A DNA stretch of 64,000 bases from CAZSHX01 sp964606895 (GTDB lineage Bacteria; Bacteroidota; Ignavibacteria; Kapaibacteriales; UBA2268): the NCBI GenBank assembly GCA_964606895.1, contig CAZSHX010000015.1:1-64000 (forward strand), read 5' to 3'. Position 1 is the stretch's first letter. Each line of letters starts with the position of its first letter. This document shows, piece by piece, positions 52,805 through 62,459 of the stretch. A program made the position numbers and the translations under genes. The notes beneath the pieces were generated by a model. That model searched no databases. It was not told where the DNA came from and worked only from the letters and a program-made list of their open reading frames with translations.

Positions 52805-54862
52805 TTAGTAGTTCTGAGATTTTATTACAGCGGTTTCGTATCTTGAAAACGTCATGGAATAAACTGCTCTGCCCTGACTTAATGATCTCAGTCTGGTTAC
52901 GTAGCCAAACATTTCCGAAAGAGGAGCCAAAGCATGCACAACCTGCATATTAACTCTTTGACTGATTCCTTCAATTCTTCCCCTTCTCGAATTCAAATCG
53001 GCAATAATATCGCCGACATATTCTTCAGGAGAAACAACTTCAATATTGAAATATGGTTCCAAAATCTGAGGTGATGCTTTTCTAACCGCATCCCTGACTG
53101 CTATCGTTGCAGATATTTTGTAGCCCAGTTCAGTAAAATTTTCTTTGTCGTAGCTACCGTCAAGAAGTCTCACTTTAACGTCCACCATCGTATAACCCGA
53201 CGGTCCCACTTGCAAGCCTTCATTAGCTCCCTTTTCAATTGCAGGAATAAATATCTTTGGAATGACATCATTAACAATCGCGTTTTCAAAAATCATTCCT
53301 TTACCAGTACCCGAGGGACTCACTTCAACAACAACATGACCGAACTGATTTTTGTTCTGCATTTGCTTGTCAAATCTTCCTTCGTGGACAACTGTTTCAG
53401 TTATCGTTTCCCTGTAAGCAACCTGAGGCTTTCCTACTTTGGCAGGCATTTTAAATTCTCTTAAAAGTCTGTCAACAATAATTTCAAGGTGAAGCTCACC
53501 TACTCCGCTGATAATAATCTGACCGCTTTCCTCATCAACTTTATAAAGAAAAGTCGGGTCTTCTTCGGCAAGTTTGCCCAAATCTTCGAGCAACTTTTCT
53601 CTATCAGCCAAAGTTCTGGCTTCAAGCCCCTGGTTAATCACAGGTTCGGCAAACTGAATTTTTTCGTACAATATTGGGAATTTTTGGTCGCAAAGCGTGT
53701 CTCCGGTTCTTGTAAGTCTCATATCCGGTACGGCAATAATATCGCCCGAATATGCTTCAGATATTTCTTCTCTCCGGTTGGCGTGCATTTTAAGAATCTT
53801 CTGAAATCTCTCCCTTTTTCCAATGGAGGAATTCAGCATAGTTTCGCCAACTTTAACAGTACCGGAATATATTCTAATAAATGTAAGCTTTTTGAGGAAC
53901 GGATCAGAAAGGATTTTGAAAGCGAGTGCAGAGAATGGTTCATCATCGGAAGGAAGTCTTTGTAATATTTTATTGTGATCATCAACGTCAAATCCTTCGC
54001 TCCGGGCAATATCCACCGGCGAAGGTAAATAATCAATAATAGCATCTAACAAAGGCTGAACTCCTATGTCCATTTTTGATGAGCCGCAAAGAACGGGAAT
54101 GAATTTTAATCCGATAACTCCGTCTCTCAAACCTTTCCTGATTTCGGCATTGGTCAGTTCCTGACCTTCGAAATATTTGGAAAGCAGCACATCATCTGTT
54201 TCTGCCACAGCTTCAATAATTTTTTCTCTGTATCGTAAGGCTTTGTCTTTAAGTTCCGTAGGAATTTCTTCTTCATGGAAAGTAACGCCTCTTGAATCCA
54301 CATCATAATACAGAGCTTTCATCTCAATTAAATCGATGATTCCTCTGAAGCTATCCTCGGCACCGATTGGTAACGAAATTGCAACCGGGCGTGCTTTTAG
54401 TTTTTCAACTATCATCTCGAGAACTCTCTCGAAATTTGCACCCAGCCTGTCCATTTTATTAACAAATGCAATTCGCGGAACACTATACATGTCAGCCTGA
54501 TGCCAAACTGTTTCCGATTGGGGCTCGACACCACCAACGGCACAGAATATTGCAACGGCTCCATCTAATACGCGGAGAGAACGCTGTACTTCAGCTGTGA
54601 AATCAACATGCCCGGGAGTATCAATAATGTTTATATGATGCTCTTTCCATTGGCATGTCGTAGCCGCCGAAGTAATGGTTATCCCTCTTTCCTTTTCCTG
54701 TTCCATGTAGTCCATGAAGGCAGTGCCTTCATCAACTTCACCAATCCTATGGAGGAAACCTGTGTAATATAAAAATCTCTCTGTGGTTGTTGTTTTGCCG
54801 GCATCTATATGTGCCATTATCCCGATATTTCTATACTTAGATATGGCGTCAGTCCGATTCAT
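52805..54862 (-). CDS. EF-G homolog in the str operon, probably recycling type
   Basis: 685-residue five-domain EF-G with an intact GTPase: HIDAGKTT, RGITITSAATTCQW, DTPGHVDF (His85), NKMD. In domain IV the glycine-rich translocation loop (HKKQTGGxGQ in translocases) is missing; residues about 493-508 read HEGRFDKQMQNKNQFG. The protein ends FSRYETAVIKSQNY. Loss of this loop is expected in EF-G forms specialised for ribosome recycling (mitochondrial EF-G2 and the bacterial spdEFG2 group). The gene occupies the classical fusA position between rpsG and tuf. The assignment to recycling is an inference. Confidence 0.85.
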   Translation of the reverse strand: MNRTDAISKYRNIGIMAHIDAGKTTTTERFLYYTGFLHRIGEVDEGTAFMDYMEQEKERGITITSAATTCQWKEHHINIIDTPGHVDFTAEVQRSLRVLDGAVAIFCAVGGVEPQSETVWHQADMYSVPRIAFVNKMDRLGANFERVLEMIVEKLKARPVAISLPIGAEDSFRGIIDLIEMKALYYDVDSRGVTFHEEEIPTELKDKALRYREKIIEAVAETDDVLLSKYFEGQELTNAEIRKGLRDGVIGLKFIPVLCGSSKMDIGVQPLLDAIIDYLPSPVDIARSEGFDVDDHNKILQRLPSDDEPFSALAFKILSDPFLKKLTFIRIYSGTVKVGETMLNSSIGKRERFQKILKMHANRREEISEAYSGDIIAVPDMRLTRTGDTLCDQKFPILYEKIQFAEPVINQGLEARTLADREKLLEDLGKLAEEDPTFLYKVDEESGQIIISGVGELHLEIIVDRLLREFKMPAKVGKPQVAYRETITETVVHEGRFDKQMQNKNQFGHVVVEVSPSGTGKGMIFENAIVNDVIPKIFIPAIEKGANEGLQVGPSGYTMVDVKVRLLDGSYDKENFTELGYKISATIAVRDAVRKASPQILEPYFNIEVVSPEEYVGDIIADLNSRRGRIEGISQRVNMQVVHALAPLSEMFGYVTRLRSLSQGRAVYSMTFSRYETAVIKSQNY

Positions 54863-54904
54863 AACATCCCCACAGCAACTAAATTGCCAAAGAACTAAAA
54901 TTTA

Positions 54905-55372
54905 TTACCATTTAAAATGAGCAAAAGCTTTGTTGGCTTCAGCCATTCTATGAATATCGTCACGTTTTTTAACTGATGAACCTTCACCGTTTGCGGCGGC
55001 CATAAGTTCAGCGGCGATTCTTTGTGCCATTGACTTATCGCGTCTGGATGAAGCATAAGTTTTTATCCATCTGATTGCAAGAGCAACGCGTCTGTCTTCG
55101 CGAACATCAACGGGAACCTGATAGGTTGCACCACCGACTCTGCGTGAACGGACTTCAATCACAGGAGCAACATTAGCAAGAGCTTTTCTGAAAACTTCCA
55201 GAGGCTCTTGTTTTGAGCGATTATGAATTATGTCAAAAGCATCATAAACCAGTTGTCTTGCTACGTTTTTCTTTCCCTGAATCATTATATTGTTGACAAA
55301 TCTCGAAACAACTATGTCACGATATTTTGGATCGGGTGTCAAACGTCTTTTCTCTGCTCTTCTTTTTCTCAT
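54905..55372 (-). CDS. rpsG: 30S ribosomal protein S7
   Basis: 155 residues; nucleates the 30S head and is the usual feedback regulator of the str operon. RKRRAEKRRLTPDPKYRDIVVSRFVNNIMIQGKKNVARQLVYDAFDII and VGGATYQVPVDVREDRRVALAIRWIKTYASSR are intact. Confidence 0.98.
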   Translation of the reverse strand: MRKRRAEKRRLTPDPKYRDIVVSRFVNNIMIQGKKNVARQLVYDAFDIIHNRSKQEPLEVFRKALANVAPVIEVRSRRVGGATYQVPVDVREDRRVALAIRWIKTYASSRRDKSMAQRIAAELMAAANGEGSSVKKRDDIHRMAEANKAFAHFKW

Positions 55373-55408
55373 TGTTGTATCTTTAAAAAATATTATTCTT
55401 CAAATTTA

Positions 55409-55798
55409 TTATTTCTTCACCGGTGCGGCTTTTGGTCTCTTAGAACCATATTTCGAACGCCCCTGTTTTCTTCCGTCAACACCTTGTGTGTCGGCTGTAC
55501 CGCGAATAACGTGGTAACGAACACCGGGAAGATCTTTTACTCTTCCGCCGCGAATATAAACCATTGAGTGCTCCTGAAGGTTATGACCTTCGCCTGGGAT
55601 ATAGGCTGTAATTTCAAAACCGGAGGAAAGTCTCACACGGGCAACTTTTCTCAGAGCTGAATTAGGTTTTTTGGGAGTTGTTGTATAAACTCTTGTACAA
55701 ACGCCTCTTCTCTGGGGGCAGCTTTTTAATGCCGATGATTTACTTTTGTAAACAATCTTTTTTCTCGGCTTTCTAATCAGTTGACTTATTGTCGGCAC
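55409..55798 (-). CDS. rpsL: 30S ribosomal protein S12
   Basis: 129 residues; decoding-centre protein. PTISQLIRKPRKKIVYKSKS, the loop TTPKKPNSALRKVARVRL with Lys43 in the streptomycin-sensitive form, and PGEGHNLQEHSMVYIRGGRVKDLPGVRYHVIRG are present. It starts with GTG. A Bacteroidota-type promoter lies 50-80 bp upstream, so the str operon seems to begin here. Confidence 0.98.
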   Translation of the reverse strand: MPTISQLIRKPRKKIVYKSKSSALKSCPQRRGVCTRVYTTTPKKPNSALRKVARVRLSSGFEITAYIPGEGHNLQEHSMVYIRGGRVKDLPGVRYHVIRGTADTQGVDGRKQGRSKYGSKRPKAAPVKK

Positions 55799-55847
55799 TC
55801 AAACACTCCAAAAATGAAAATATAAATATTGATTTTGTTAGAGCTTG

Positions 55848-55879
55848 CAAAATTAGGAAAACTTTTTGTTAAAACCAAA
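55848..55879 (-). promoter_or_regulatory. Putative promoter of the rpsL (str) operon
   Basis: Minus strand TTTG (55876-55879), exactly 20 nt, TAATTTTG (55848-55855). The element ends 49 nt before the GTG start of rpsL and lies between the EF-G gene and rpsL. Confidence 0.65.
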
Positions 55880-55916
55880 TGTTTGCAAGAAAAAAATTAA
55901 AAAAATGCAAAATAAA

Positions 55917-58007
55917 TCAATTTTTCTTGTTATTCTTGCGATATTCCTCAATTAATTCTTCCTGAACTAATTTTGGAACCGGAGAATATCTCAGGAATTC
56001 CATTGTAAATTCTCCTTTACCTTGGGTCATTCCACGCAAATCTGATGAATATCCGAACATTTCTTTAAGCGGCACTTCTGCTTCAACCGTCACGTAACCC
56101 CCGTCCATGTTAGTTGTGACGATAATTCCCCTGCGCTGGTTAACCTGTCCGATCATCACTCCCTGGAATTCATCAGGACCTGATACTTCAAGTTTCATGA
56201 TTGGTTCCAGAATAATTGGTTTTGCCTTGGGGAGGATTTCTTTCATTGCATATTTCGAAGCAACCTTAAACGCCATTTCCGAAGAGTCAACTGCGTGAGT
56301 AGCTCCATCGTTCAAAACAACTCTTACGTTGACAAGGGGCTGGTCAATAAGGATACCATCCTTAACCTGCTCAGCAAAGCCTTTGTCGCAAGCGGGTATG
56401 TATTCGCGGGAAATAACACCGCCGACAATTGCATCAACAAATTCGTATTCTTTATTCAGTTCGTAAGGTATTGGTTCGATGTAACCGCCAACTTTTGCAT
56501 ACTGACCGGAACCACCGGTTTGCTTTTTGTGAGTATATGAAAAATCTGCTCTTTGGGTGATAGCTTCCCTGTAAGCAACCTTTGGCTGACCTACGGTAAC
56601 TTCGCAGTTATATTCTCTTTTGATTCTTTCTACATAGATTTCCAGATGCAATTCGCCCATTCCGCGGATGATTGTTTCGCCGCTGTCTTCGTCTCTTTTA
56701 ACCTGAAAAGTAGGATCTTCTTTTGTGAAGCGGTTTAAAGCTTTCGAGAAAAGGACTTGTCCTGTTTTTTCTTTTGGAGAAATAGCGAGTTCAACAACAG
56801 GTGATGCAACAAACATTGATGTCATCGAAAAATTCACCGTTCCATCAGTAAAAGTATCGCCTGAGGAACATTCTACGCCAAACATTGCTACGATATCGCC
56901 GGCTACAGCCTCATCAATATCGTGCATTTCTTTTGCGTGCATTCTAACGAAACGCGGAACTTTAATCTTTTTACCATTTTTTGAATTATAGATAAAGTCG
57001 CCTTTGGAAACTTTACCCTGATAAATTCTCATATATGTCAATTGTCCGAATCTACCGTCTTCAAGTTTGAATGCAAGACCGACAAATGGCAGAGTAATAT
57101 CATTTATTAAAGTAACTTTTTCTTCATTATTATCTATGTCTAATGCTTCGTTATGCTTATCGGCAGGGCAGGGCAAAAACATGCCAACGCCGTCGAGCAG
57201 TAACTGAACGCCTATATTTCTTTTTGCGGTTCCAACGAAAACAGGAGTAACACGCAATGCAATAGTCTGTTTTCTGAGAACAGGAATCATTTCTTCCATA
57301 GTAACAAATTCATCACCAAGAAATTTTTCAGCTATGGTATCATCGAAATCCGAAAGAGTTTCAACAATCTGAAGTCTGCGTGCAGTTGCTTCTTCTAACA
57401 ATTCCTCAGGAATTTCTTTTTCGATAATTTCGTTCCCCATTTCGCCCTGAAAATACATAGCTTTCATTTTCAGAAGGTCAATGACACCCTGAAAAGCATC
57501 TTCCAAACCAATAGGCATTGTCATCAAAACAGGTCTGAGGTTGAGTTTTTCTTTAAGTTGAGTAAAAACTCTGTCGGGGTTTGCACCCGAACGGTCAACT
57601 TTATTGATGAATGCAATGCGAGGCACTGAATATCTTCTCATCTGCCTGTCAACAGTAGTTGTCTGAGATTGCACACCGGCAACGGCACAAAGTACGAGTA
57701 CAGTACCATCCAAAACTCTGAGAGCTCTTTCTACTTCAACCGTAAAATCAATGTGACCAGGAGTATCAATAAGATTAATACTGTAATCGTTCCACTGACA
57801 GTAAGTAGCCGCAGACTGAATGGTAATTCCTTTTTCTCTTTCGAGATCCATTGAATCCATAGTTGGACCTGCACCGCTTTTGTCGCGAACTTCAATAATT
57901 TGATGGATTTTACCTGTGTAAAATAAAATTCTCTCACTTAGTGTGGTTTTGCCTGAGTCAATATGGGCGGCTATGCCGATATTTCTAATTTTTTGAATGT
58001 CAAACAT
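55917..58007 (-). CDS. fusA: Elongation factor G, translocase type
   Basis: 696-residue EF-G resembling the mitochondrial EF-G1/spdEFG1 group: N-terminus FDIQKIRNIGIAAHIDSGKTTLSERILFYTGKIHQI, switch I REKGITIQSAATYCQW, DTPGHIDF (His85), NKVDRSGANPDRV. Domain IV has the full translocation loop THKKQTGGSGQYAKV (about 492-506), and the C-terminus includes LRGMTQGKGEFTMEFLRYSPVP. It lies in an unusual place between rpoC and rpsL. It is separated from rpoC by a terminator and from rpsL by a promoter-like site. It is the best candidate for the main translocase. Confidence 0.93.
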   Translation of the reverse strand: MFDIQKIRNIGIAAHIDSGKTTLSERILFYTGKIHQIIEVRDKSGAGPTMDSMDLEREKGITIQSAATYCQWNDYSINLIDTPGHIDFTVEVERALRVLDGTVLVLCAVAGVQSQTTTVDRQMRRYSVPRIAFINKVDRSGANPDRVFTQLKEKLNLRPVLMTMPIGLEDAFQGVIDLLKMKAMYFQGEMGNEIIEKEIPEELLEEATARRLQIVETLSDFDDTIAEKFLGDEFVTMEEMIPVLRKQTIALRVTPVFVGTAKRNIGVQLLLDGVGMFLPCPADKHNEALDIDNNEEKVTLINDITLPFVGLAFKLEDGRFGQLTYMRIYQGKVSKGDFIYNSKNGKKIKVPRFVRMHAKEMHDIDEAVAGDIVAMFGVECSSGDTFTDGTVNFSMTSMFVASPVVELAISPKEKTGQVLFSKALNRFTKEDPTFQVKRDEDSGETIIRGMGELHLEIYVERIKREYNCEVTVGQPKVAYREAITQRADFSYTHKKQTGGSGQYAKVGGYIEPIPYELNKEYEFVDAIVGGVISREYIPACDKGFAEQVKDGILIDQPLVNVRVVLNDGATHAVDSSEMAFKVASKYAMKEILPKAKPIILEPIMKLEVSGPDEFQGVMIGQVNQRRGIIVTTNMDGGYVTVEAEVPLKEMFGYSSDLRGMTQGKGEFTMEFLRYSPVPKLVQEELIEEYRKNNKKN

Positions 58008-58067
58008 AATACTATTCTAATTTTGGTTAAGATGAAAGGGTATTGACGTAAAGATGAATGATTAATT

Positions 58068-58099
58068 TTAAAAAAAAGAGGCGGACAGATGCCCGCCTC
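58068..58099 (-). terminator. Terminator after rpoC
   Basis: Minus strand GAGGCGG, loop GCATCTGT, CCGCCTC followed by eight T. It is 27 bp after the rpoC stop and 61 bp before the EF-G start. It should end the rpoBC transcript. Confidence 0.9.
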
Positions 58100-58125
58100 G
58101 TAAACACTATATATTAGAACCCGAT

Positions 58126-61100
58126 TTAGGATTCAAATTCTTCAAGCTTATGCTCATAAACAATGTTTGTTTCCGGAACTTTGGGCATATCTTCAAGCGA
58201 AATTTCTTTTTTACCGAAGATATTTCCAACATCACTTGTAACTTCCATTTCCTGATATTTTCTCAATCCGGTTCCGGCAGGTACAAGCTGACCAAGAATA
58301 ATGTTTTCTTTCAAGCCTATCATATAATCAACTTTTGCGGCAACTGAAGCATCCGAAAGAACTCTTGTTGTTTCCTGGAACGATGCGGCAGACAGCCAGC
58401 TTTCTGTTGTTAATGATGCCTGAGTGATTCCAAGAAGAAGTGGTTCTGCATTTGCAGGTTCAGCAGGTCTGGATTCGCACAAGACTTTGCCTTTCTTCTT
58501 CAAATCTGTATTAACTTCTCTGAATTTCTTTTTGCCGACAATCTGATTGATTTTAAATTTCGAATCGCCTTTGTCGGTAATAACAACCATGTTTTTGATT
58601 TTATCGTTTTCGTCAATAAATCTCAATTTGTCAATATTGTCGTTCTCTAAGAAAGCAGAATCTCCCGAGTCAACAATTTTGACTTTTTGAAGCATCTGTC
58701 TTACAATGATTTCAATATGTTTATCATTAATCTTCACACCCTGCATACGGTAAACTTCCTGAATTTCATTCACGAGGTATTCCTGTACAGCGTTAGGACC
58801 TTTGATTCTTAAAACGTCATGAGGATTAATTGAACCTTCGGTTAATCTGTCGCCTGCTCTAACGAAGTCATCTTCCTGAACAAGGATATACTTACCGATT
58901 GGAACACTATATTCCATCTTGGTTTTTTCATCATGCGAAGTTACGGTTATAACTCTTTGACCGCGTTTGTGCTTTTCAAAGGAAATAATACCGTCAATTT
59001 CAGAAACAACCGATGGATTCTGCGGAGCACGAGATTCGAACAACTCTGTTACTCTTGGCAGACCTCCTGTAATATCTCTCATACGACCAAGGTCACGTGG
59101 GATTTTTACAAGATGAGTACCAATACCGACAGCTTCATCATCATCTACTCTAAGCTGTGCTTTGGTTGGGACGTTATAAGATTTATATACTTTACCGTCT
59201 TCATCAACAATTTCAATTGCAGGTGATTTGGTTCTGTCTTTCGATTCTACGACAACTTTGGTAATGTGACCTGTCTGTTCGTCGTTCACTTCGCGATATG
59301 TATTATTTGGTATCAAATCTTTGTATCTGATTTTACCGTCAAATTCAGAAATAATGGTAGAGTTGTACGGATCCCATTCATAAATCATCTGACCTTTTCT
59401 AACGACATCACCTTCTTTAACTTTAAGTGTTGCACCATAAGTGGCATCATATTTTGTTAAAGTACGGTTACTGTCGGGGTCAATTATATTGATGACACCT
59501 GAACGGCTGACAACGACCTGAATTTCTTCTTCTTCATCACCTTCGTAAGTAACAAGTCTGACATTTTCAAACATTACTTTACCTTCAAATTTTGCAATAA
59601 CAGAAGACTGAGATGCAACAAGTGAAGCAGTACCACCTGTATGGAAAGTACGCAGTGTCAGCTGTGTACCTGGCTCGCCGATTGACTGTGAAGCAATTGT
59701 TCCGACAGCCTCTCCAACGTCAACTTGTTTTGCTGTTGCAAGGTTTCTGCCATAACATTTAGCACATACACCACGTTTGGATTCGCAGGTTAATACTGAT
59801 CGAATCATAACACTTTCGATAGCTGATTCCTCAATTCTTTGTGCTACCTCTTCATCAATAATCTCTGCGGCTTTAGCAATCAAATGACCTTTAATCGGGT
59901 CAATTACATCCATAAGAGGTACTCTTCCCAAAATTCTTTCGAACAATGGTTCTTTCACTTCTTCGCCATCTTTCAAAGCAGTCATTTCAACGCCACGAAT
60001 TGTATCGCAATCGTGCTCGGAAATGATAACATCCTGAGCAACATCATGCAAACGTCTTGTCAAATAACCTGCATCAGCTGTTTTCAATGCTGTATCGGCA
60101 AGACCTTTACGAGCACCGTGGGTAGAGATGAAGTATTCAAGAATTGACAAACCTTCTTTGAAGTTCGAAATAATTGGGTTTTCGATGAGCTCGCCTGTTG
60201 AACCCGACAAAGATTTTTTAGGTTTAGCCATCAAACCGCGCATACCTGCAAGCTGACGAATTTGTTCTTTAGAACCTCTTGCTTGAGAGTCAAGCATCAT
60301 CCAGAATGTGTTGAAACCCTGCTGAGCTTTGGAAAGCTCGGTATAAAGTTTGTCAGCCACTTTATTGGTTGCTGTTGACCATGTATCAATAATTTTATTA
60401 TAACGTTCGCCATGGCTGATAACACCATTTTGATATGCAAATTCAATTTCATCAATTTTAACCTGAGCAACATTAATAATAGCTGTTTTCTCAAGCGGAA
60501 CTAAAACGTCAGCAATAGATACTGAAAGTCCGCCTTTTGTTGCATAGGTAAATCCTGTTTCTTTCAAAGCATCAAGGAATTCGGTTGTTTGTGCCAGACC
60601 AACTGTTCTGAAGCATAAACCGATAATCTGACGAAGTCTTTTCTTTGTTAAAAGTTCGTTCAAATATCCGATTTTCTCAGGAACTATCTGGTTAAATATC
60701 ACTCGACCTGTTGTTGTTTCAATCAATTTGCCCTTGATACGAACTTTAATTTTCGCATGAAGATTAACGATTTCGCAATTGTATGCAATGATGACTTCTT
60801 CAGCTGAAGAAAATACTTTGCCTTCTCCTTTCACGCCATATTTCACTTTTGTAAGATAGTAAACACCAAGAACCATGTCCTGCGAAGGTACGGCAATAGG
60901 GTCACCATTCTGAGTGTGAACGATGTTGTGAGGAGCAAGGATTAAAAGTAGTGCTTCAAGTTGCGATTCAAAACTAAGAGGAACGTGAACAGCCATCTGA
61001 TCACCGTCAAAGTCAGCGTTGAAAGCCGTACAAACCAAAGGATGGAGCTGAATTGCTTTGCCTTCGATTAGTCTTGGCTGGAATGCCTGAATACCTAATC

Positions 61101-62415
61101 TGTGGAGAGTAGGAGCACGGTTTAGAAGAACCGGATGACCTTCAATAACTTTTTCAAGAATATCGAAAACTTCATTGGTTTTTCTTTCAACCATTTTCTT
61201 GGCACTTTTCACAGTTTTAACATATCCGCGCTCAATAAGTTTACGGATGATGAAAGGCTTGAAAAGTTCAACAGCCATATCTTTAGGAAGACCGCATTCG
61301 GAAAGTTTCAATTCAGGACCTACAACGATAACCGAACGACCTGAATAGTCAACGCGTTTACCCAATAAGTTCTGGCGGAAACGACCTGTTTTACCTTTTA
61401 AGGTGTCTGCCAAAGATTTTAATGCTCTCTGAGATTCACTTCTAACAGCACGGCGGCTATTGTCAAACAAAGCATCAACAGATTCCTGCAACATTCTTTT
61501 TTCATTACGGAGAATCACTTCAGGTGCTTTGATGTCAATTAATCTTTTTAAGCGATTATTTCTGATAATTACTCTTCTGTACAAATCGTTCAAATCGGAG
61601 GTTGCGAATCTGCCACCTTCAAGAGGAACAAGCGGACGCAAATCCGGAGGAGTAACAGGAATAACATCTAAAACCATCCAGTCGGGATGATTATTTATTA
61701 CTTTTGAATCATCAGGAAGGAAAGAAGAAAGCACTCTGAGTCTTTTGAGCAAATCGGCTTTTTTCTGTTGGGAAGTTTCTTCCTTCAGACGAGCTTTTAA
61801 CTCAATATATGTTGACTCAGGTTCAATTCTTCTTAAAATTTCTTTAATAGCTTCGCCACCGATGGAGGCGATAAATTTATTTGGATCATCGTCATCCATA
61901 TTTCGTTCTTCGTCGGAAAGGCGGCTCATAACATCGAGATATTGCTCTTCGGTAAGAAGGTCATTTCTCTGCAAACCTTGCCGTCCGGGCTGAACAACAA
62001 TATAAGATTCGTAATATACTATTCTTTCAATATCCTTTGTTGGAGTGCCGATTAATGCACTTATTTTGCTTGGTAGAGTTCTCAAAAACCAGATATGAAC
62101 CACAGGAACAGCAAGCATAATATGTCCCATACGTTCACGGCGGACAGATTTCTGGGTTACTTCAACGCCGCATCTGTCGCAAACGATGCCCTTATACCTA
62201 ATACGTTTGTATTTGCCACAGGCACATTCCCAATCTCTGATTGGACCGAAAATCTTTTCGCAGAACAGACCGTCTTTTTCGGGACGAAATGACCTGTAGT
62301 TAATGGTTTCAGGTTTAGTAACTTCTCCATGGGAACGATTCAGAATATCATCGGGTGAGGCTATTCTTATCGCAATTCTCGAAAAGCCTTTCTTTGGAAT
62401 TGCTTTTGATTGCAT
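58126..62415 (-). CDS. rpoC: RNA polymerase beta-prime subunit
   Basis: About 1429 residues. The N-terminal zinc site is in CACGKYKRIRYKGIVCDRCGVEV. The active-site motif NADFDGDQMAVH is near residue 460, the bridge/trigger region follows, and the second zinc site is in CESKRGVCAKCYGRN. SIGEPGTQLTLRTFHTGG is intact. Two starts are possible. The RBS AGGAG lies only one base before ATG 62421 but seven bases before ATG 62415, so the latter is preferred. Confidence 0.98.
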   Translation of the reverse strand: MQSKAIPKKGFSRIAIRIASPDDILNRSHGEVTKPETINYRSFRPEKDGLFCEKIFGPIRDWECACGKYKRIRYKGIVCDRCGVEVTQKSVRRERMGHIMLAVPVVHIWFLRTLPSKISALIGTPTKDIERIVYYESYIVVQPGRQGLQRNDLLTEEQYLDVMSRLSDEERNMDDDDPNKFIASIGGEAIKEILRRIEPESTYIELKARLKEETSQQKKADLLKRLRVLSSFLPDDSKVINNHPDWMVLDVIPVTPPDLRPLVPLEGGRFATSDLNDLYRRVIIRNNRLKRLIDIKAPEVILRNEKRMLQESVDALFDNSRRAVRSESQRALKSLADTLKGKTGRFRQNLLGKRVDYSGRSVIVVGPELKLSECGLPKDMAVELFKPFIIRKLIERGYVKTVKSAKKMVERKTNEVFDILEKVIEGHPVLLNRAPTLHRLGIQAFQPRLIEGKAIQLHPLVCTAFNADFDGDQMAVHVPLSFESQLEALLLILAPHNIVHTQNGDPIAVPSQDMVLGVYYLTKVKYGVKGEGKVFSSAEEVIIAYNCEIVNLHAKIKVRIKGKLIETTTGRVIFNQIVPEKIGYLNELLTKKRLRQIIGLCFRTVGLAQTTEFLDALKETGFTYATKGGLSVSIADVLVPLEKTAIINVAQVKIDEIEFAYQNGVISHGERYNKIIDTWSTATNKVADKLYTELSKAQQGFNTFWMMLDSQARGSKEQIRQLAGMRGLMAKPKKSLSGSTGELIENPIISNFKEGLSILEYFISTHGARKGLADTALKTADAGYLTRRLHDVAQDVIISEHDCDTIRGVEMTALKDGEEVKEPLFERILGRVPLMDVIDPIKGHLIAKAAEIIDEEVAQRIEESAIESVMIRSVLTCESKRGVCAKCYGRNLATAKQVDVGEAVGTIASQSIGEPGTQLTLRTFHTGGTASLVASQSSVIAKFEGKVMFENVRLVTYEGDEEEEIQVVVSRSGVINIIDPDSNRTLTKYDATYGATLKVKEGDVVRKGQMIYEWDPYNSTIISEFDGKIRYKDLIPNNTYREVNDEQTGHITKVVVESKDRTKSPAIEIVDEDGKVYKSYNVPTKAQLRVDDDEAVGIGTHLVKIPRDLGRMRDITGGLPRVTELFESRAPQNPSVVSEIDGIISFEKHKRGQRVITVTSHDEKTKMEYSVPIGKYILVQEDDFVRAGDRLTEGSINPHDVLRIKGPNAVQEYLVNEIQEVYRMQGVKINDKHIEIIVRQMLQKVKIVDSGDSAFLENDNIDKLRFIDENDKIKNMVVITDKGDSKFKINQIVGKKKFREVNTDLKKKGKVLCESRPAEPANAEPLLLGITQASLTTESWLSAASFQETTRVLSDASVAAKVDYMIGLKENIILGQLVPAGTGLRKYQEMEVTSDVGNIFGKKEISLEDMPKVPETNIVYEHKLEEFES

Positions 62416-62459
62416 GGACATACTCCTAAAATATATTTATAAATTTTTGTTATCGTAAA

